Shown piece by piece: positions 33,631-42,525 of a stretch of DNA of 64,000 nt. Positions within the stretch are counted from its first letter, which is position 1. Every line of letters begins with the position of its first letter. The translations under genes and the position numbers were made by a program. The notes below the pieces were generated by a model. It ran no database searches and was not told where the DNA came from. It saw only the letters and a list, made by a program, of their open reading frames with translations. The stretch comes from an uncultured Sphingomonadaceae bacterium (lineage in GTDB: Bacteria; Pseudomonadota; Alphaproteobacteria; Sphingomonadales; Sphingomonadaceae): positions 615,727 to 679,726 of the forward strand of contig CANLUL010000002.1 of NCBI GenBank assembly GCA_947494305.1. The letters run 5' to 3'.

Positions 33631-34719
33631 TTAGTCTTCTAGCGACGAGAAGCCGGGTTTATCCCCGGCTTTTTCTTTGTCATTTTCCGATTCGACAGCT
33701 TTCTTCGGTTTACCGTCGCGTTTCGTTTTGCCCTTCAACAAACGAAATTTCATCAATAGCGTCTCCTGAAACGGACTAAAATTATCGTCAGATGCCATCC
33801 ACACAATTGTATCTTTGCCCTCCTGCGTGACGGCGAGTGCTTCCATATTGTCCACGCGTAACGGTGGTTTCAAAGTGGCGATGGGCTTTGACTGCAGGTT
33901 TTGACCTGCGGAAATCCCTGTCAGATCGGCTATCGACAAAATGGCTGATACGCCTTCAAATGGCGTGAACCGCCGATGTAGCAACAGCGCTTTTCCATCT
34001 GGAAGAAGTGCCGCATCGGTTATCCTGAAGCCATCTGGTGGCGTGTGAGAAAAGGATGTGACGCTAGAATCGGTTTCGGCTGGATCTCCTTCAACAACTA
34101 ACGCCTGATAGCCGCCATCTTTCGCAAGTGCCGATTCAGAAAAAATCAAAAAGCGGCCATCTTTCAGTTTTAGCAGCGCTTCCGCTCCACCATTTTTCGG
34201 CCAATCTTGCATGGCCGGAATGGCAGTCGCTGATTCTTTTCGGGCAAAGGAGCGACCGTATCGCCATATGCTGTGCTGATGTTCAAATCCGATCCAGAAT
34301 TGACCTGTATCAGGTTCATGGAGAAGTGATTCTGCATCCCAATTCTGTGCAGCAAACTCATTCTCTTGTTTCGGGCCGTCAGGCAAAGGAGCGATGAAAG
34401 GGCGTTTGGCCCTGTTAGTTTTTTCGTTGAGAGTGAAACCGGTCAATCCGCCCATATCGCTTAAAAAGAAGAACCGGCCATTGGGCATCGCCAACATCGC
34501 TGAAAACCCGCCGAAGTTGCTATTCTCGCTAGACATCTTCCATCCGGCCAAAAACTCGAGACGACCAACTATTTTTTGGAGAGGGTTTCCGCTATCAAGC
34601 TGTATCGGTTGCAGGTTGATATATTGGCTGTCATTTTCTCGAGGTTTAGGACCATGGACAAAGGTCACCGGTACTAGGAAGAACAACAGTGATAAGCAGG
34701 CAAGAACGCGGATCATCAT
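33631..34719 (-). CDS. esterase-like activity of phytase family protein
   Basis: A 362-residue exported protein. A signal peptide-like start (IRVLACLSLLFFLVPVTFV) is followed by a beta-propeller-like body with SENSNFGGFSAMLAMPNGRFFFLSDMGG, AAQNWDAESLLHEPDTGQFWIGFEHQHSIWRY and DNMEALAVTQEGKDTIVWMASDDNF. This matches the phytase-like esterase family (PF13449). It is probably periplasmic. The substrate is uncertain. A Lys/Glu-rich tail ends the protein, and its last codons contain the hairpin that terminates the convergent rpmB. Confidence 0.82.
   Translation of the reverse strand: MMIRVLACLSLLFFLVPVTFVHGPKPRENDSQYINLQPIQLDSGNPLQKIVGRLEFLAGWKMSSENSNFGGFSAMLAMPNGRFFFLSDMGGLTGFTLNEKTNRAKRPFIAPLPDGPKQENEFAAQNWDAESLLHEPDTGQFWIGFEHQHSIWRYGRSFARKESATAIPAMQDWPKNGGAEALLKLKDGRFLIFSESALAKDGGYQALVVEGDPAETDSSVTSFSHTPPDGFRITDAALLPDGKALLLHRRFTPFEGVSAILSIADLTGISAGQNLQSKPIATLKPPLRVDNMEALAVTQEGKDTIVWMASDDNFSPFQETLLMKFRLLKGKTKRDGKPKKAVESENDKEKAGDKPGFSSLED
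33651..33679 (+). terminator. Rho-independent terminator of rpmB, inside the convergent gene's 3' end
   Basis: AGCCGGG (33651-33657) pairs perfectly with CCCGGCT (33664-33670) around a 6-nt loop, followed by TTTTTCTTT. It ends the rpmB transcript 28 bp after its stop. The same bases code for the C-terminal KAGDKPGF of the convergent phytase-like gene. Confidence 0.8.
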
Positions 34720-34818
34720 TGAGCGAATACCCTAAAATTGATCGCAAATATATTCTATTCTGGACGCTGTTGCGATAGTTACGCTAGTGATCTCCCTTAA
34801 AGAACCAGAGGCACAAAT

Positions 34819-35526
34819 ATGAAGAAAATCTACCCCGATGCAGCCAGTGCGCTGGACGGATTATTATTTGACGGTATGCAGCTGTGCGTTGGCGGTTTTG
34901 GTTTGTGCGGTATCCCCGAAAGGTTGATCGATGCGCTGCAGGAAAATGGTGTGAAGGACCTTACCATCGCTTCCAACAATGCCGGAATCGACAATGAAGG
35001 CCTCGGAAAATTGCTGCGCTCGCGACAGGTGAAGAAAATGATCTCCTCCTATGTCGGAGAGAATAAAGAGTTTGAACGGCAGTTTCTGTCCGGCGAATTG
35101 GAAGTGGAGTTTTGTCCGCAAGGTACTCTGGCCGAACGATGCCGTGCGGGCGGCGCCGGTATTCCCGGTTTCTATACCAAAACTGGTGTAGGAACACAGG
35201 TGGCCGAAGGCAAAGAAGTCAAAAAATTTGATGATGAGGATTATATCCTGGAACGCGGAATTTATGCAGACTTGTGCCTGATTAAAGGCTGGAAAGCAGA
35301 CAAGGCCGGTAACTTGGTGTTCCGTAAAACTGCGCGGAACTTCAACGCACCGATGGCGACGGCGGGCAAAATCTGTGTTGCTGAAGTAGAGGAGATCGTG
35401 GAAGTGGGTGAGCTGGATCCTGATGCGATCCATCTACCGAGCATCTACGTGAAACGGCTGATCAGCGGAGCCCCCTATGATAAGAAAATTGAGTTTCGTA
35501 TGACCCGGGAACGGCAGGTCTCCTAG
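34819..35526 (+). CDS. scoA: 3-oxoacid CoA-transferase subunit A
   Basis: A 235-residue SCOT-type alpha subunit: [92 protein letters not shown]. With subunit B it transfers CoA from succinyl-CoA to acetoacetate or another 3-oxo acid, feeding ketone or branched-chain breakdown. The B subunit gene is 946 bp downstream, separated by a HAD-like lipoprotein gene whose GTG start overlaps this stop by one base (TAGTG), so all three are probably one transcript. Confidence 0.94.
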   Translation: MKKIYPDAASALDGLLFDGMQLCVGGFGLCGIPERLIDALQENGVKDLTIASNNAGIDNEGLGKLLRSRQVKKMISSYVGENKEFERQFLSGELEVEFCPQGTLAERCRAGGAGIPGFYTKTGVGTQVAEGKEVKKFDDEDYILERGIYADLCLIKGWKADKAGNLVFRKTARNFNAPMATAGKICVAEVEEIVEVGELDPDAIHLPSIYVKRLISGAPYDKKIEFRMTRERQVS

Positions 35527-36470
35527 TGCGTGGTTCCGCGCTTCTTGCTCTGGCAACAATTCCATTGCTGTCTGGCTGCGTGGCTGCACTGCTGCCGCTT
35601 GCCGCCGCCGGCGCTCTTGGCAAGGGCGAAATTGATCGTGCCAAGGCGAAGCGGGAATTAATTGCGGCTGGTGCGATCGATATGAAACAGCCGATTGTTA
35701 CGGTTGGCAATGGCTCCAAAGCTTCTGAAAAGCTAAGAAAATCGGAAGGCCAGTCGTCCGAATTCTCCGGTAAAGGGGAGGGTGCTGAAATATCCGACCG
35801 TGATCTGGAGGGCGGTTCTAACAATTATTTGTCACGCTTTTTCCAGCCCATTGGCCCGCAAGCTTCGCCCTTTGCTGGATTTGCTGCTCACGCTTTGGAA
35901 CAGGTTGCGCGACTGGAAGCAGGGGAAGGGGTAGAGTCAGTCGTTCTGATACCCAGAGTTGACATTTTTAAACCCGAAACAGTGGAATGTGGTGGTAAGC
36001 CGTTGGCGGTTTTGATGGATCTGGATGATCAGGAAAACGCCGATCTGGTTGCAGCCGAAACGCTTTACCGACAAAATGGCCTTGTGGAGGTTCTACGCAG
36101 TCTCCGTGCTGCGGAAATTAGTGTGATTTGGATATCCGATGAACCTGTTTCCACAGCTGCGACAATCTCAACCATACTTAAGGAAGGAGGTTTGTCGGAG
36201 AGCGAGTCAGGCGATTTCCTGTTTCTTGACCGTGGTAATGATGACCGTAAGCAGGTCCGTCGTTGGGACGCCGCAAGAAATTACTGCATAGTGGCAATAG
36301 CAGGGGATGAGCGCGCGGATTTTGATGAGCTCTATGATTATCTCCGCAATCCTGATGGTGCCATTTCACTGGAACATATGTTCGGGAATGGCTGGTTTAT
36401 AACACCGCCGCCACTGGTTGTAGCGACCGAAGAAAATCAGCCCGCCAGCTCCGACGAAGAAGGATTATAG
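35526..36470 (+). CDS. HAD-like acid-phosphatase-type lipoprotein
   Basis: A 314-residue protein. The signal peptide has the lipobox LLSGC, and GTG at 35526 overlaps the stop of scoA. The C-terminal part has HAD motifs: D165-x-D167 in AVLMDLDDQEN, WISDEP for motif II, a Lys in NDDRKQVR, and IAGDERADF for motif IV. This resembles class B/C acid phosphatases, though the usual Thr after the DxD pair is Gln. The middle is disordered and charged. It is probably periplasmic, anchored by lipid. Its position between the two CoA-transferase subunit genes has no obvious biochemical reason. Confidence 0.75.
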   Translation: MRGSALLALATIPLLSGCVAALLPLAAAGALGKGEIDRAKAKRELIAAGAIDMKQPIVTVGNGSKASEKLRKSEGQSSEFSGKGEGAEISDRDLEGGSNNYLSRFFQPIGPQASPFAGFAAHALEQVARLEAGEGVESVVLIPRVDIFKPETVECGGKPLAVLMDLDDQENADLVAAETLYRQNGLVEVLRSLRAAEISVIWISDEPVSTAATISTILKEGGLSESESGDFLFLDRGNDDRKQVRRWDAARNYCIVAIAGDERADFDELYDYLRNPDGAISLEHMFGNGWFITPPPLVVATEENQPASSDEEGL

Positions 36471-36472
36471 TA

Positions 36473-37132
36473 ATGTCCGATCAAGTTACCGACAAAGTCG
36501 GTTGGGATAGAAATCAAATGGCCGCGCGCGCGGCTCAAGAACTGCAAGATGGCTATTATGTCAATCTGGGCATTGGTATCCCGACACTGGTTGCCAATCA
36601 TATCCCGGCCGGGGTTGAGGTTACGTTGCAAAGTGAAAACGGTATGCTCGGCATTGGGCCATTTCCTTATGAAGATGAAATCGATGCCGATCTGATCAAT
36701 GCGGGTAAGCAGACGATTAGCGAGTTGGACAGCTCGAGCTATTTTGGCAGCGCAGACAGTTTTGCGATGATCCGCGGCGGGCATATTGACCTGACAGTGT
36801 TGGGCGCGATGGAAATCGCGGAAAATGGCGATATTGCCAACTGGATGATTCCCGGAAAAATGATCAAGGGCATGGGCGGCGCGATGGATCTGGTAGCGGG
36901 CGTGAAGAAAATTATCGTGGTGATGGATCATTGCGCCAAAGACGGCTCGCCCAAGTTCATCCCCGAATGTACCTTGCCGCTAACCGGAACGAATGTGGTC
37001 GATATGATCATTACCGATTTATGTGTGTTCCACCGCAAGGATCACAATAGCCCCTTCAAGCTGATCGAGCTCGCACCCGGCGTTAGTGCCGAAGATGTCG
37101 CAGCAAAGACGACTGCCAGCTACGAGAACTGA
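36473..37132 (+). CDS. scoB: 3-oxoacid CoA-transferase subunit B
   Basis: A 219-residue beta subunit. GYYVNLGIGIPTLVANHIP is followed by the catalytic glutamate E55 in LQSENGMLGIGPFP, which forms the glutamyl-CoA thioester in this family. DSFAMIRGGHIDLTVLGAMEI and GAMDLVAGVKKIIVVMDHCAKDG follow. It works with subunit A upstream. Two bases separate it from the HAD-like gene stop. Confidence 0.95.
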   Translation: MSDQVTDKVGWDRNQMAARAAQELQDGYYVNLGIGIPTLVANHIPAGVEVTLQSENGMLGIGPFPYEDEIDADLINAGKQTISELDSSSYFGSADSFAMIRGGHIDLTVLGAMEIAENGDIANWMIPGKMIKGMGGAMDLVAGVKKIIVVMDHCAKDGSPKFIPECTLPLTGTNVVDMIITDLCVFHRKDHNSPFKLIELAPGVSAEDVAAKTTASYEN

Positions 37133-37174
37133 AACCGTTATTTTATTTGGAAAACCATATCGGGAGACGTTTGT

Positions 37175-38044
37175 ATGAAACTATCTGAAATCTGGCGTTT
37201 TCCCGTAAAGTCGATGATTGGTGAGAAGCTGGAACATGCTCATGTCGGCCAGCGCGGGATATTGGGCGACCGGGCCTATGCGCTTATAGATGTTGAAACC
37301 GGGCGGGTTGGCAGCGCGAAAGATACCAAAAAGTTTTCCGGCGTTTTGAATTGCAAGGCAAGGTTTGTTGAAGTTCCTGTCGAAGGTGAGCCCGTGCCAC
37401 CGGTTCTCATAACCCTACCCGATGGACAAAGCGCGACCAGCGATTCTGCAGAGGTAAACACAATGCTTTCGGGGTATTTTGACCGGGAAGTTACCCTTGA
37501 GCAATCCGCGCCCGAAGAGTTTGTAATCGATGCCGACATTGTCGACGTAGAGCATGCCGATCCTTCGGGTGACCCCGGCACGACCAAAGAGCAAAAGCTG
37601 GGCGCATCTCTGTTTCGTGAACTAGGCATGGATCCGGCCGCTGCAGAAGGTCTGTTTTTTGATGTATTCCCGCTAACCGTGATGACCGATGCCACCATGG
37701 GTGCGCTGGAGCGTCATGCACCGGGTACGAAGGCGGACCCGCGCCGTTTTCGCATGAACTTGATTTTGGAAACCGAGAAAACCGGATTTGTTGAAAATGA
37801 TTGGATTGGAAAGGCTCTGACAATTGGGGATAGCCTGTCGATGGCCATCACCATGCCCGACCCGCGCTGTGTGGTCACGACACTGGCTCAGGATGGCCTG
37901 TCTCAAGATGTCGAGGTTATTCGCCAACTGGTTAAAAACAACCGGCTTGATATTGGCGGCTCAAAATTCCCCTGCGCGGGCGTTTATGCGATGCCTGTGT
38001 CGGGCGGAAAAATTTCGGTCGGCAGTCAGTGTTCATTGGCTTGA
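37175..38044 (+). CDS. MOSC domain protein
   Basis: A 289-residue protein. The MOSC N-terminal beta-barrel part is MKLSEIWRFPVKSMIGEKL then RGILGDRAYALID. The MOSC domain follows, with FDVFPLTVMTDATMGALE, PRRFRMNLILE, WIGKALTIGD and DPRCVVTTLAQDG, including the conserved Cys that can carry sulfur or bind molybdenum cofactor. Such proteins are relatives of mARC and of the MoCo sulfurase C-terminus and usually reduce N-hydroxylated compounds or carry sulfur. It follows scoB by 42 bp. An exact substrate cannot be given. Confidence 0.87.
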   Translation: MKLSEIWRFPVKSMIGEKLEHAHVGQRGILGDRAYALIDVETGRVGSAKDTKKFSGVLNCKARFVEVPVEGEPVPPVLITLPDGQSATSDSAEVNTMLSGYFDREVTLEQSAPEEFVIDADIVDVEHADPSGDPGTTKEQKLGASLFRELGMDPAAAEGLFFDVFPLTVMTDATMGALERHAPGTKADPRRFRMNLILETEKTGFVENDWIGKALTIGDSLSMAITMPDPRCVVTTLAQDGLSQDVEVIRQLVKNNRLDIGGSKFPCAGVYAMPVSGGKISVGSQCSLA

Positions 38045-38088
38045 AGTTAGGCGTGGAACACAATCTATGATTGTTGATTTCCGTTAAT

Positions 38089-39384
38089 ATGATCGCCCGG
38101 TCAATCACCTGGCTCATTGCGATTGCAGCCGTGTTGTTAGTCGGCTGGTACGGATATCGCGGATTGGTGCAGTCGAAGCCGGACCTTCCGCAGGCCGAAG
38201 CTGCTGTTCCAGAATCAGAAGCGCCTGAAACCACTGCCAATACCGAACTGCCAATTGAACCAAGTGATTGGATTGGCAGAATTGATTATCGCGGCCTTGA
38301 TCGCAACTTTGATGCCATAGCAAGGCGCCCCGAAATGGCGGGATTAGCGGTTGCGATCGTTGAGGATGGCGCGCTTCGCTTTGTTCAAACCTATGGTGTG
38401 ACTGATAAACGCAGCGGTGAATGGGTGATGCCGGAAACCGTGTTTCGTTGGGCTTCGGTTTCGAAAGGCGTGGCTGGCGCATTGGCGGCAAAATTATCGA
38501 GCCAGGGCGCACTGAATATCGATGCGCCAATAGCCAACTGGCAGACATCTCTCCGGCTTCCTGGCGGCGCCAACTCAACAGTCACATTGCAGCAGCTCCT
38601 GTCCCATCAGACTGGATTGGTGAAAAATAGCTATGATCGGAAACTGGAAGATGGGCAGAGCCCAGGTATTCTTCGCGCCAGTCTGGCGGGCGCGCCGCTC
38701 AAATGCATACCCGGCACCTGCCACAGTTATCAGAACATTGCCTTTGACGCTTCGGCAGAAATATTGGCCCAGACGGCCGGAACGCTCTATTCCGCATCGA
38801 CAAGGGATTTGTTTTTCGAACCGCTTGGCATGGATAGCGTTGGCTTTGGTCTCGGCGGACTGACCCAGAATAGAAGCTGGGCGCGGCCGCATTGGGGGGA
38901 TGAAGTTCGGACGCTTCAGGATACCTATTTTCTTTTACCCGCTGCTGCCGGTATCAGCAGCAATATCGTCGATATGGCGCGCTGGATGCAGGCACAGATG
39001 GGAAGTGATCCGGAAGTGCTGTCTGCCGAAATGCTGGCACAGGCCCACGCACCGATTGTGAAAACACCACGCGTCTATGGTGGAAAGCTTTCCCGTTCAC
39101 TGTTGCAACCGGCTTATGGTTTGGGCTGGCGGAGCTTTACCTATGCACGGCGGCGACTGGTCGGGCATAGCGGTGCGGTGGAAGGATATCGGGCGACAAT
39201 GGTTTTTGATCCCGAAGCGCGAACCGGCGTGGTTGCGATGTGGAACAATGCCTGGGGTAAGCCGTTCGGCATTCCTTTTGCTGTGCTCGACAGCTATTAT
39301 GGCGGCGGGGAGCATGACTGGCTCGATATATCGGATATTCCGCTGCCTGAACCCAAGCCGCCTGTTGTGGGTGACCTTCCATGA
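38089..39384 (+). CDS. serine hydrolase, beta-lactamase class C type
   Basis: A 431-residue protein with an N-terminal membrane anchor (ITWLIAIAAVLLVGWYGY). The penicillin-binding triad motifs are visible: S123-V-S-K126 in FRWASVSKGVAGAL, the tyrosine motif Y-Q-N in CHSYQNIAF, and H-S-G in VGHSGAVEGYRATM. This is the AmpC/EstB/DD-peptidase-like group. Activity could be esterase, peptidase or lactamase; the periplasmic location is inferred from the anchor. The start is ATG 38089. It lies 10 bp before an alpha/beta hydrolase gene, so the two are probably co-transcribed. Confidence 0.88.
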   Translation: MIARSITWLIAIAAVLLVGWYGYRGLVQSKPDLPQAEAAVPESEAPETTANTELPIEPSDWIGRIDYRGLDRNFDAIARRPEMAGLAVAIVEDGALRFVQTYGVTDKRSGEWVMPETVFRWASVSKGVAGALAAKLSSQGALNIDAPIANWQTSLRLPGGANSTVTLQQLLSHQTGLVKNSYDRKLEDGQSPGILRASLAGAPLKCIPGTCHSYQNIAFDASAEILAQTAGTLYSASTRDLFFEPLGMDSVGFGLGGLTQNRSWARPHWGDEVRTLQDTYFLLPAAAGISSNIVDMARWMQAQMGSDPEVLSAEMLAQAHAPIVKTPRVYGGKLSRSLLQPAYGLGWRSFTYARRRLVGHSGAVEGYRATMVFDPEARTGVVAMWNNAWGKPFGIPFAVLDSYYGGGEHDWLDISDIPLPEPKPPVVGDLP

Positions 39385-39394
39385 GGGGATTGCT

Positions 39395-40294
39395 ATGAAC
39401 TGGCGCATGTGGATCGGAATTATCATTGCGGCGATGGTAGGCATTGGCGCCTATCTGGCGACTGCCTCTCCGCCAGGATTGCTAAGTAAGTTGGATGCAG
39501 CGATGGGCGGCGGAACCGGTGTCCAACATGTTGGAAAGAATGTTGGATTTGGTGACCATGGTCAGAAATTGGATATTTGGCGGGGTGATGAGGCTTCCCA
39601 GTCTTCCCGTTTACCAGTTGTAATTTTCTGGCATGGTGGCGGTTGGGTGAAAGGATCGCGCCAGGATTATGCTTTCGCGGCCAAGGCTTTTGCAAGAGAA
39701 GGCTTTCTGGTTGTTATTCCGGACTATCGCAAGGTTCCAGATGTACATTTTCCCGACTATATAATCGATGGCGCTCAGGCGGTACGCTGGGTGCAGGATA
39801 ATATCGCACAATATGGCGGTGATCCGGAGAATATTGCACTTTCCGGCCATAGCGCTGGTGCTCACACCGCTGTACTTATTGCTCTGGATCCAAGCTGGAT
39901 TGAGAATGCCAACGGAAATATCGAATCGATCAAAGCCGTGGTTGGCATGAGCGGACCGTATGATTTCTACCCGTTCGACAAGAAACGTTCGATTGATGCA
40001 ATGGCACAATATGAGGAGCCTGAACGCACACAGCCGGTTAATTTTGCTCGTGCCGATGCGCCCGCCATGCTGCTGCTCACCAGCACGAAGGACACGATTG
40101 TGCGTCCCCGCAATGCGATAAGGCTCACCGAGAAATTAGAGGCTGTGGGCGCCAATGTCGCCATGATCAACTATGAAGGGTTGACCCATGAAGAGGTGAT
40201 GATGGCGATTTCCATACCGTTTCGCAGGACAGCAACAGTGCTGAAAGATAGCGCCAAATTTTTGAATGAAAATATGCGGGTGGTCGAGCCCTAA
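39395..40294 (+). CDS. alpha/beta hydrolase (carboxylesterase type)
   Basis: A 299-residue protein. The start is ATG 39395 with GAGGGG 6 nt upstream. The N-terminal TM (IGIIIAAMVGIGAYLATAS) suggests membrane anchoring or export. The oxyanion-hole motif FWHGGGWVKGS, the nucleophile motif SGHSAGAHTA, the Asp in TKDTIVRPRNA and the His in LTHEEVMM form the expected catalytic set of a hormone-sensitive-lipase-like esterase. It probably works with the upstream serine hydrolase in the envelope; the substrate is unknown. Convergent with the ABC exporter operon. Confidence 0.88.
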   Translation: MNWRMWIGIIIAAMVGIGAYLATASPPGLLSKLDAAMGGGTGVQHVGKNVGFGDHGQKLDIWRGDEASQSSRLPVVIFWHGGGWVKGSRQDYAFAAKAFAREGFLVVIPDYRKVPDVHFPDYIIDGAQAVRWVQDNIAQYGGDPENIALSGHSAGAHTAVLIALDPSWIENANGNIESIKAVVGMSGPYDFYPFDKKRSIDAMAQYEEPERTQPVNFARADAPAMLLLTSTKDTIVRPRNAIRLTEKLEAVGANVAMINYEGLTHEEVMMAISIPFRRTATVLKDSAKFLNENMRVVEP

Positions 40295-40307
40295 ATAGTC
40301 TTGGTAG

Positions 40308-41522
40308 TTAGCGGCCGGCGACCCGTGCAATCAGGCTTTTCTTGCGAGCCGCCTGACCCGATTTCATCACATTGCGTCTAAACAGCATCACGCTGAAGCG
40401 GATGATGATGAGCGTAAATAGTGCCTGCCAGAGGATCGCCGCGCCATGCTGCCATAGATTATCCATCTGCGCGGCGCGGGCAATCATTGCGAACGGTGAA
40501 CTGAATGGAAAGATAACCGCAAACCATTCGATGGTTTCGCCCAGTTTTGTCACCGACATTGCTGCCAGGAAAAATACCAACAACTGTCCCATTGTGACGG
40601 GCATGGAGAGCGTTTGCACTTCGCGTACCGTCGTTGCCATGGCGCCGATACCGAGAAACAACGAACCCAGCAGCAGATAGGCCATCGAGAAGTAAACGAC
40701 CAACAAAAGGCAGAATATGGGCCAGCCTACTGCAGGAGCGGGAAGGTTTGGAAGGTCAGGTAAGATGAAAAAGAGTCCGATGGCTCCAAGCGTTGACCAG
40801 ACCGTTATGCCAACCAGAGCCATGCCAAGCATCGCGAATAACTTACCCAGGAAAATCGCATCCATCGGAATCGCCGCCGCAAGAATTTCAATAATCTTGT
40901 TGGTCTTTTCTTCAACCAAATTGGAAAGGACCATGCCTGCCAATATCATGGTGAGCAGAACCAGAACAATCTGACCGCCTTGTGCGGTTAGCAATTGGGT
41001 GCGCTTCTTGGAGCTTCCTGTAGCCGCTACATAATCGGTTTCGACAGCAATCGGGCTGGATCCTTTCAGTGCGGTTTCCGCGAGCAAAGCGGTCCGCCCT
41101 TGCCAGCGTTTCACATCCTGCTCGGTTCCTGTCAGTCTTGGCTTCTCCAAAGTTCCGGAAATAATGGCGGTAAGTGGTTGCGTTGCTTTGTCGAGATGGC
41201 GCTGAATGTCCGGATCGTCAGCTGCTACTTCTGGCAAAATAATCAGTTCCGGGATGGTTGAGTTACCTAAGTTTTCAGCCAAGGCGCTGCGGGCCGATAT
41301 CAGTTTTTTCGTTTCGCCCTCGCTTAATGCAACGCCGATAAAGGGTCGATCGATATCCTGATTTACTTGTTTGCCCAGACCGCCAGCCGCCAAGCCAATT
41401 ATCAAGGGAAATAACGGTCCCAACAGGAAGAAGAAAAATGACTTCGAAAAGATAATCGCGGTGAAATCGCGGCGTGCAATCACGAAGGCGGCGCGGATGA
41501 CTTCTTTAAAATTCTCGATCAT
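40308..41522 (-). CDS. ABC-2 type transporter permease (NatB-like)
   Basis: A 404-residue membrane protein. One TM lies near the N-terminus (FFFLLGPLFPLIIGLAAGG), a soluble loop of about 150 residues follows, then about five TM segments including VLLTMILAGMVLSNLVEEKTNKIIE and SMAYLLLGSLFLGIG. The motif LVEEKTNKIIEILAAAIP is typical of ABC-2 permeases of the NatB/YhaP kind (Na+ or lipid/drug efflux). It overlaps the ATPase gene by 4 bp (ATGA) and forms a complete exporter with it. Confidence 0.9.
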   Translation of the reverse strand: MIENFKEVIRAAFVIARRDFTAIIFSKSFFFFLLGPLFPLIIGLAAGGLGKQVNQDIDRPFIGVALSEGETKKLISARSALAENLGNSTIPELIILPEVAADDPDIQRHLDKATQPLTAIISGTLEKPRLTGTEQDVKRWQGRTALLAETALKGSSPIAVETDYVAATGSSKKRTQLLTAQGGQIVLVLLTMILAGMVLSNLVEEKTNKIIEILAAAIPMDAIFLGKLFAMLGMALVGITVWSTLGAIGLFFILPDLPNLPAPAVGWPIFCLLLVVYFSMAYLLLGSLFLGIGAMATTVREVQTLSMPVTMGQLLVFFLAAMSVTKLGETIEWFAVIFPFSSPFAMIARAAQMDNLWQHGAAILWQALFTLIIIRFSVMLFRRNVMKSGQAARKKSLIARVAGR

Positions 41523-42481
41523 GCAGCCTCCCCCAGAGCATCCGCTGCGGCATCCGCGTCCATCTTCTTGGCGGCGGCTTCACCGGCAATATGGACAAAT
41601 GCATCGTGCAGGCCAGGTCGTTCGATGGATAGAGACTCTATGCCCGCCTTGCCTTGGATCAAGGCCTCCAGCAGAGGTTCGACACCGCTTTCCGGTAATG
41701 TGAAATGCCAGTTATGTCCCAACGGCTCGCAATCAGCGGGAATGGATGAACGCCAGGGGCCATCCAATTCACGGGTTTCCAGATGAACTTGTGGGCGCAA
41801 GCGATCACGCGCCGTCGAAACCTTGCCTTTAAAGGGAACTTTACCATCGGCGATAATCGCGATTTCTTCGCACAGTCGTTCCGCGTGAGCGATAACATGG
41901 GTGGAGAAAATCACTGTTACGCCTCTATCCGCCTGACCGCGGATTAGACGCTCAAGCTTGCCTTGGTTCAGAGCATCGAGTCCTGAAAATGGCTCATCGA
42001 GAATGATCAAATCGGGTTCATGAACGATTGTACCGAGTAACTGAACGGTCTGAGCCATACCTTTGGACAGAGCCCGAATTTGTTTGTCGACAGCATCACC
42101 CAGACCATGGTTTTCCATCATTTCGCGGCCGCGCTTGCGTCCTTCTGCCAGCGGCAATCCGCGCAAAGCCCCCATGAAGGCAATGGCATCAAAGGCTTTC
42201 ATCGACTGGTACAGGCCGCGCTCTTCCGGAAGATACCCAACCTTATGCGCTTTACTGATGGGATCGGCACTACCGAGCAGATAGCGCTCGCCCTCGTCTG
42301 GATCGATTATTCCTAAAAGCATTCGTAACGTCGTGGTTTTACCGGCACCGTTGGGGCCTAATATTCCAAAGATGCTGCCCTTTTTTATGGTCAGATCGAT
42401 ACCATCTACGGCTGTATCGCCATCAAAGCGTTTAACAATCTGGCGGGCTTCAATTGCAATGTCGGGGGAAGTGGAAGTCAT
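41519..42481 (-). CDS. ABC transporter ATP-binding protein (NatA-like)
   Basis: A 320-residue ATPase. Walker A is GPNGAGKTTTLRMLLGI, the signature region is ALSKGMAQTVQLLGTIV (the family LSGGQ replaced by LSKGM, common in NatA-type exporters), and Walker B is DLIILDEPFSGLDALNQG. FSTHVIAHAERLCEEI gives the H-loop. The C-terminal 90 residues form the usual DUF4162-like extension. It drives the permease encoded downstream. Confidence 0.93.
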   Translation of the reverse strand: MTSTSPDIAIEARQIVKRFDGDTAVDGIDLTIKKGSIFGILGPNGAGKTTTLRMLLGIIDPDEGERYLLGSADPISKAHKVGYLPEERGLYQSMKAFDAIAFMGALRGLPLAEGRKRGREMMENHGLGDAVDKQIRALSKGMAQTVQLLGTIVHEPDLIILDEPFSGLDALNQGKLERLIRGQADRGVTVIFSTHVIAHAERLCEEIAIIADGKVPFKGKVSTARDRLRPQVHLETRELDGPWRSSIPADCEPLGHNWHFTLPESGVEPLLEALIQGKAGIESLSIERPGLHDAFVHIAGEAAAKKMDADAAADALGEAA

Positions 42482-42525
42482 TTACGGCTTTCAATAGAGG
42501 CTAAGCTGTTTGATAGTAGCGCTCT

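Noticed and set aside
36437-36931. 164-codon minus-strand frame over scoB
   Set aside because: His-rich antisense reading of a well-supported enzyme gene.
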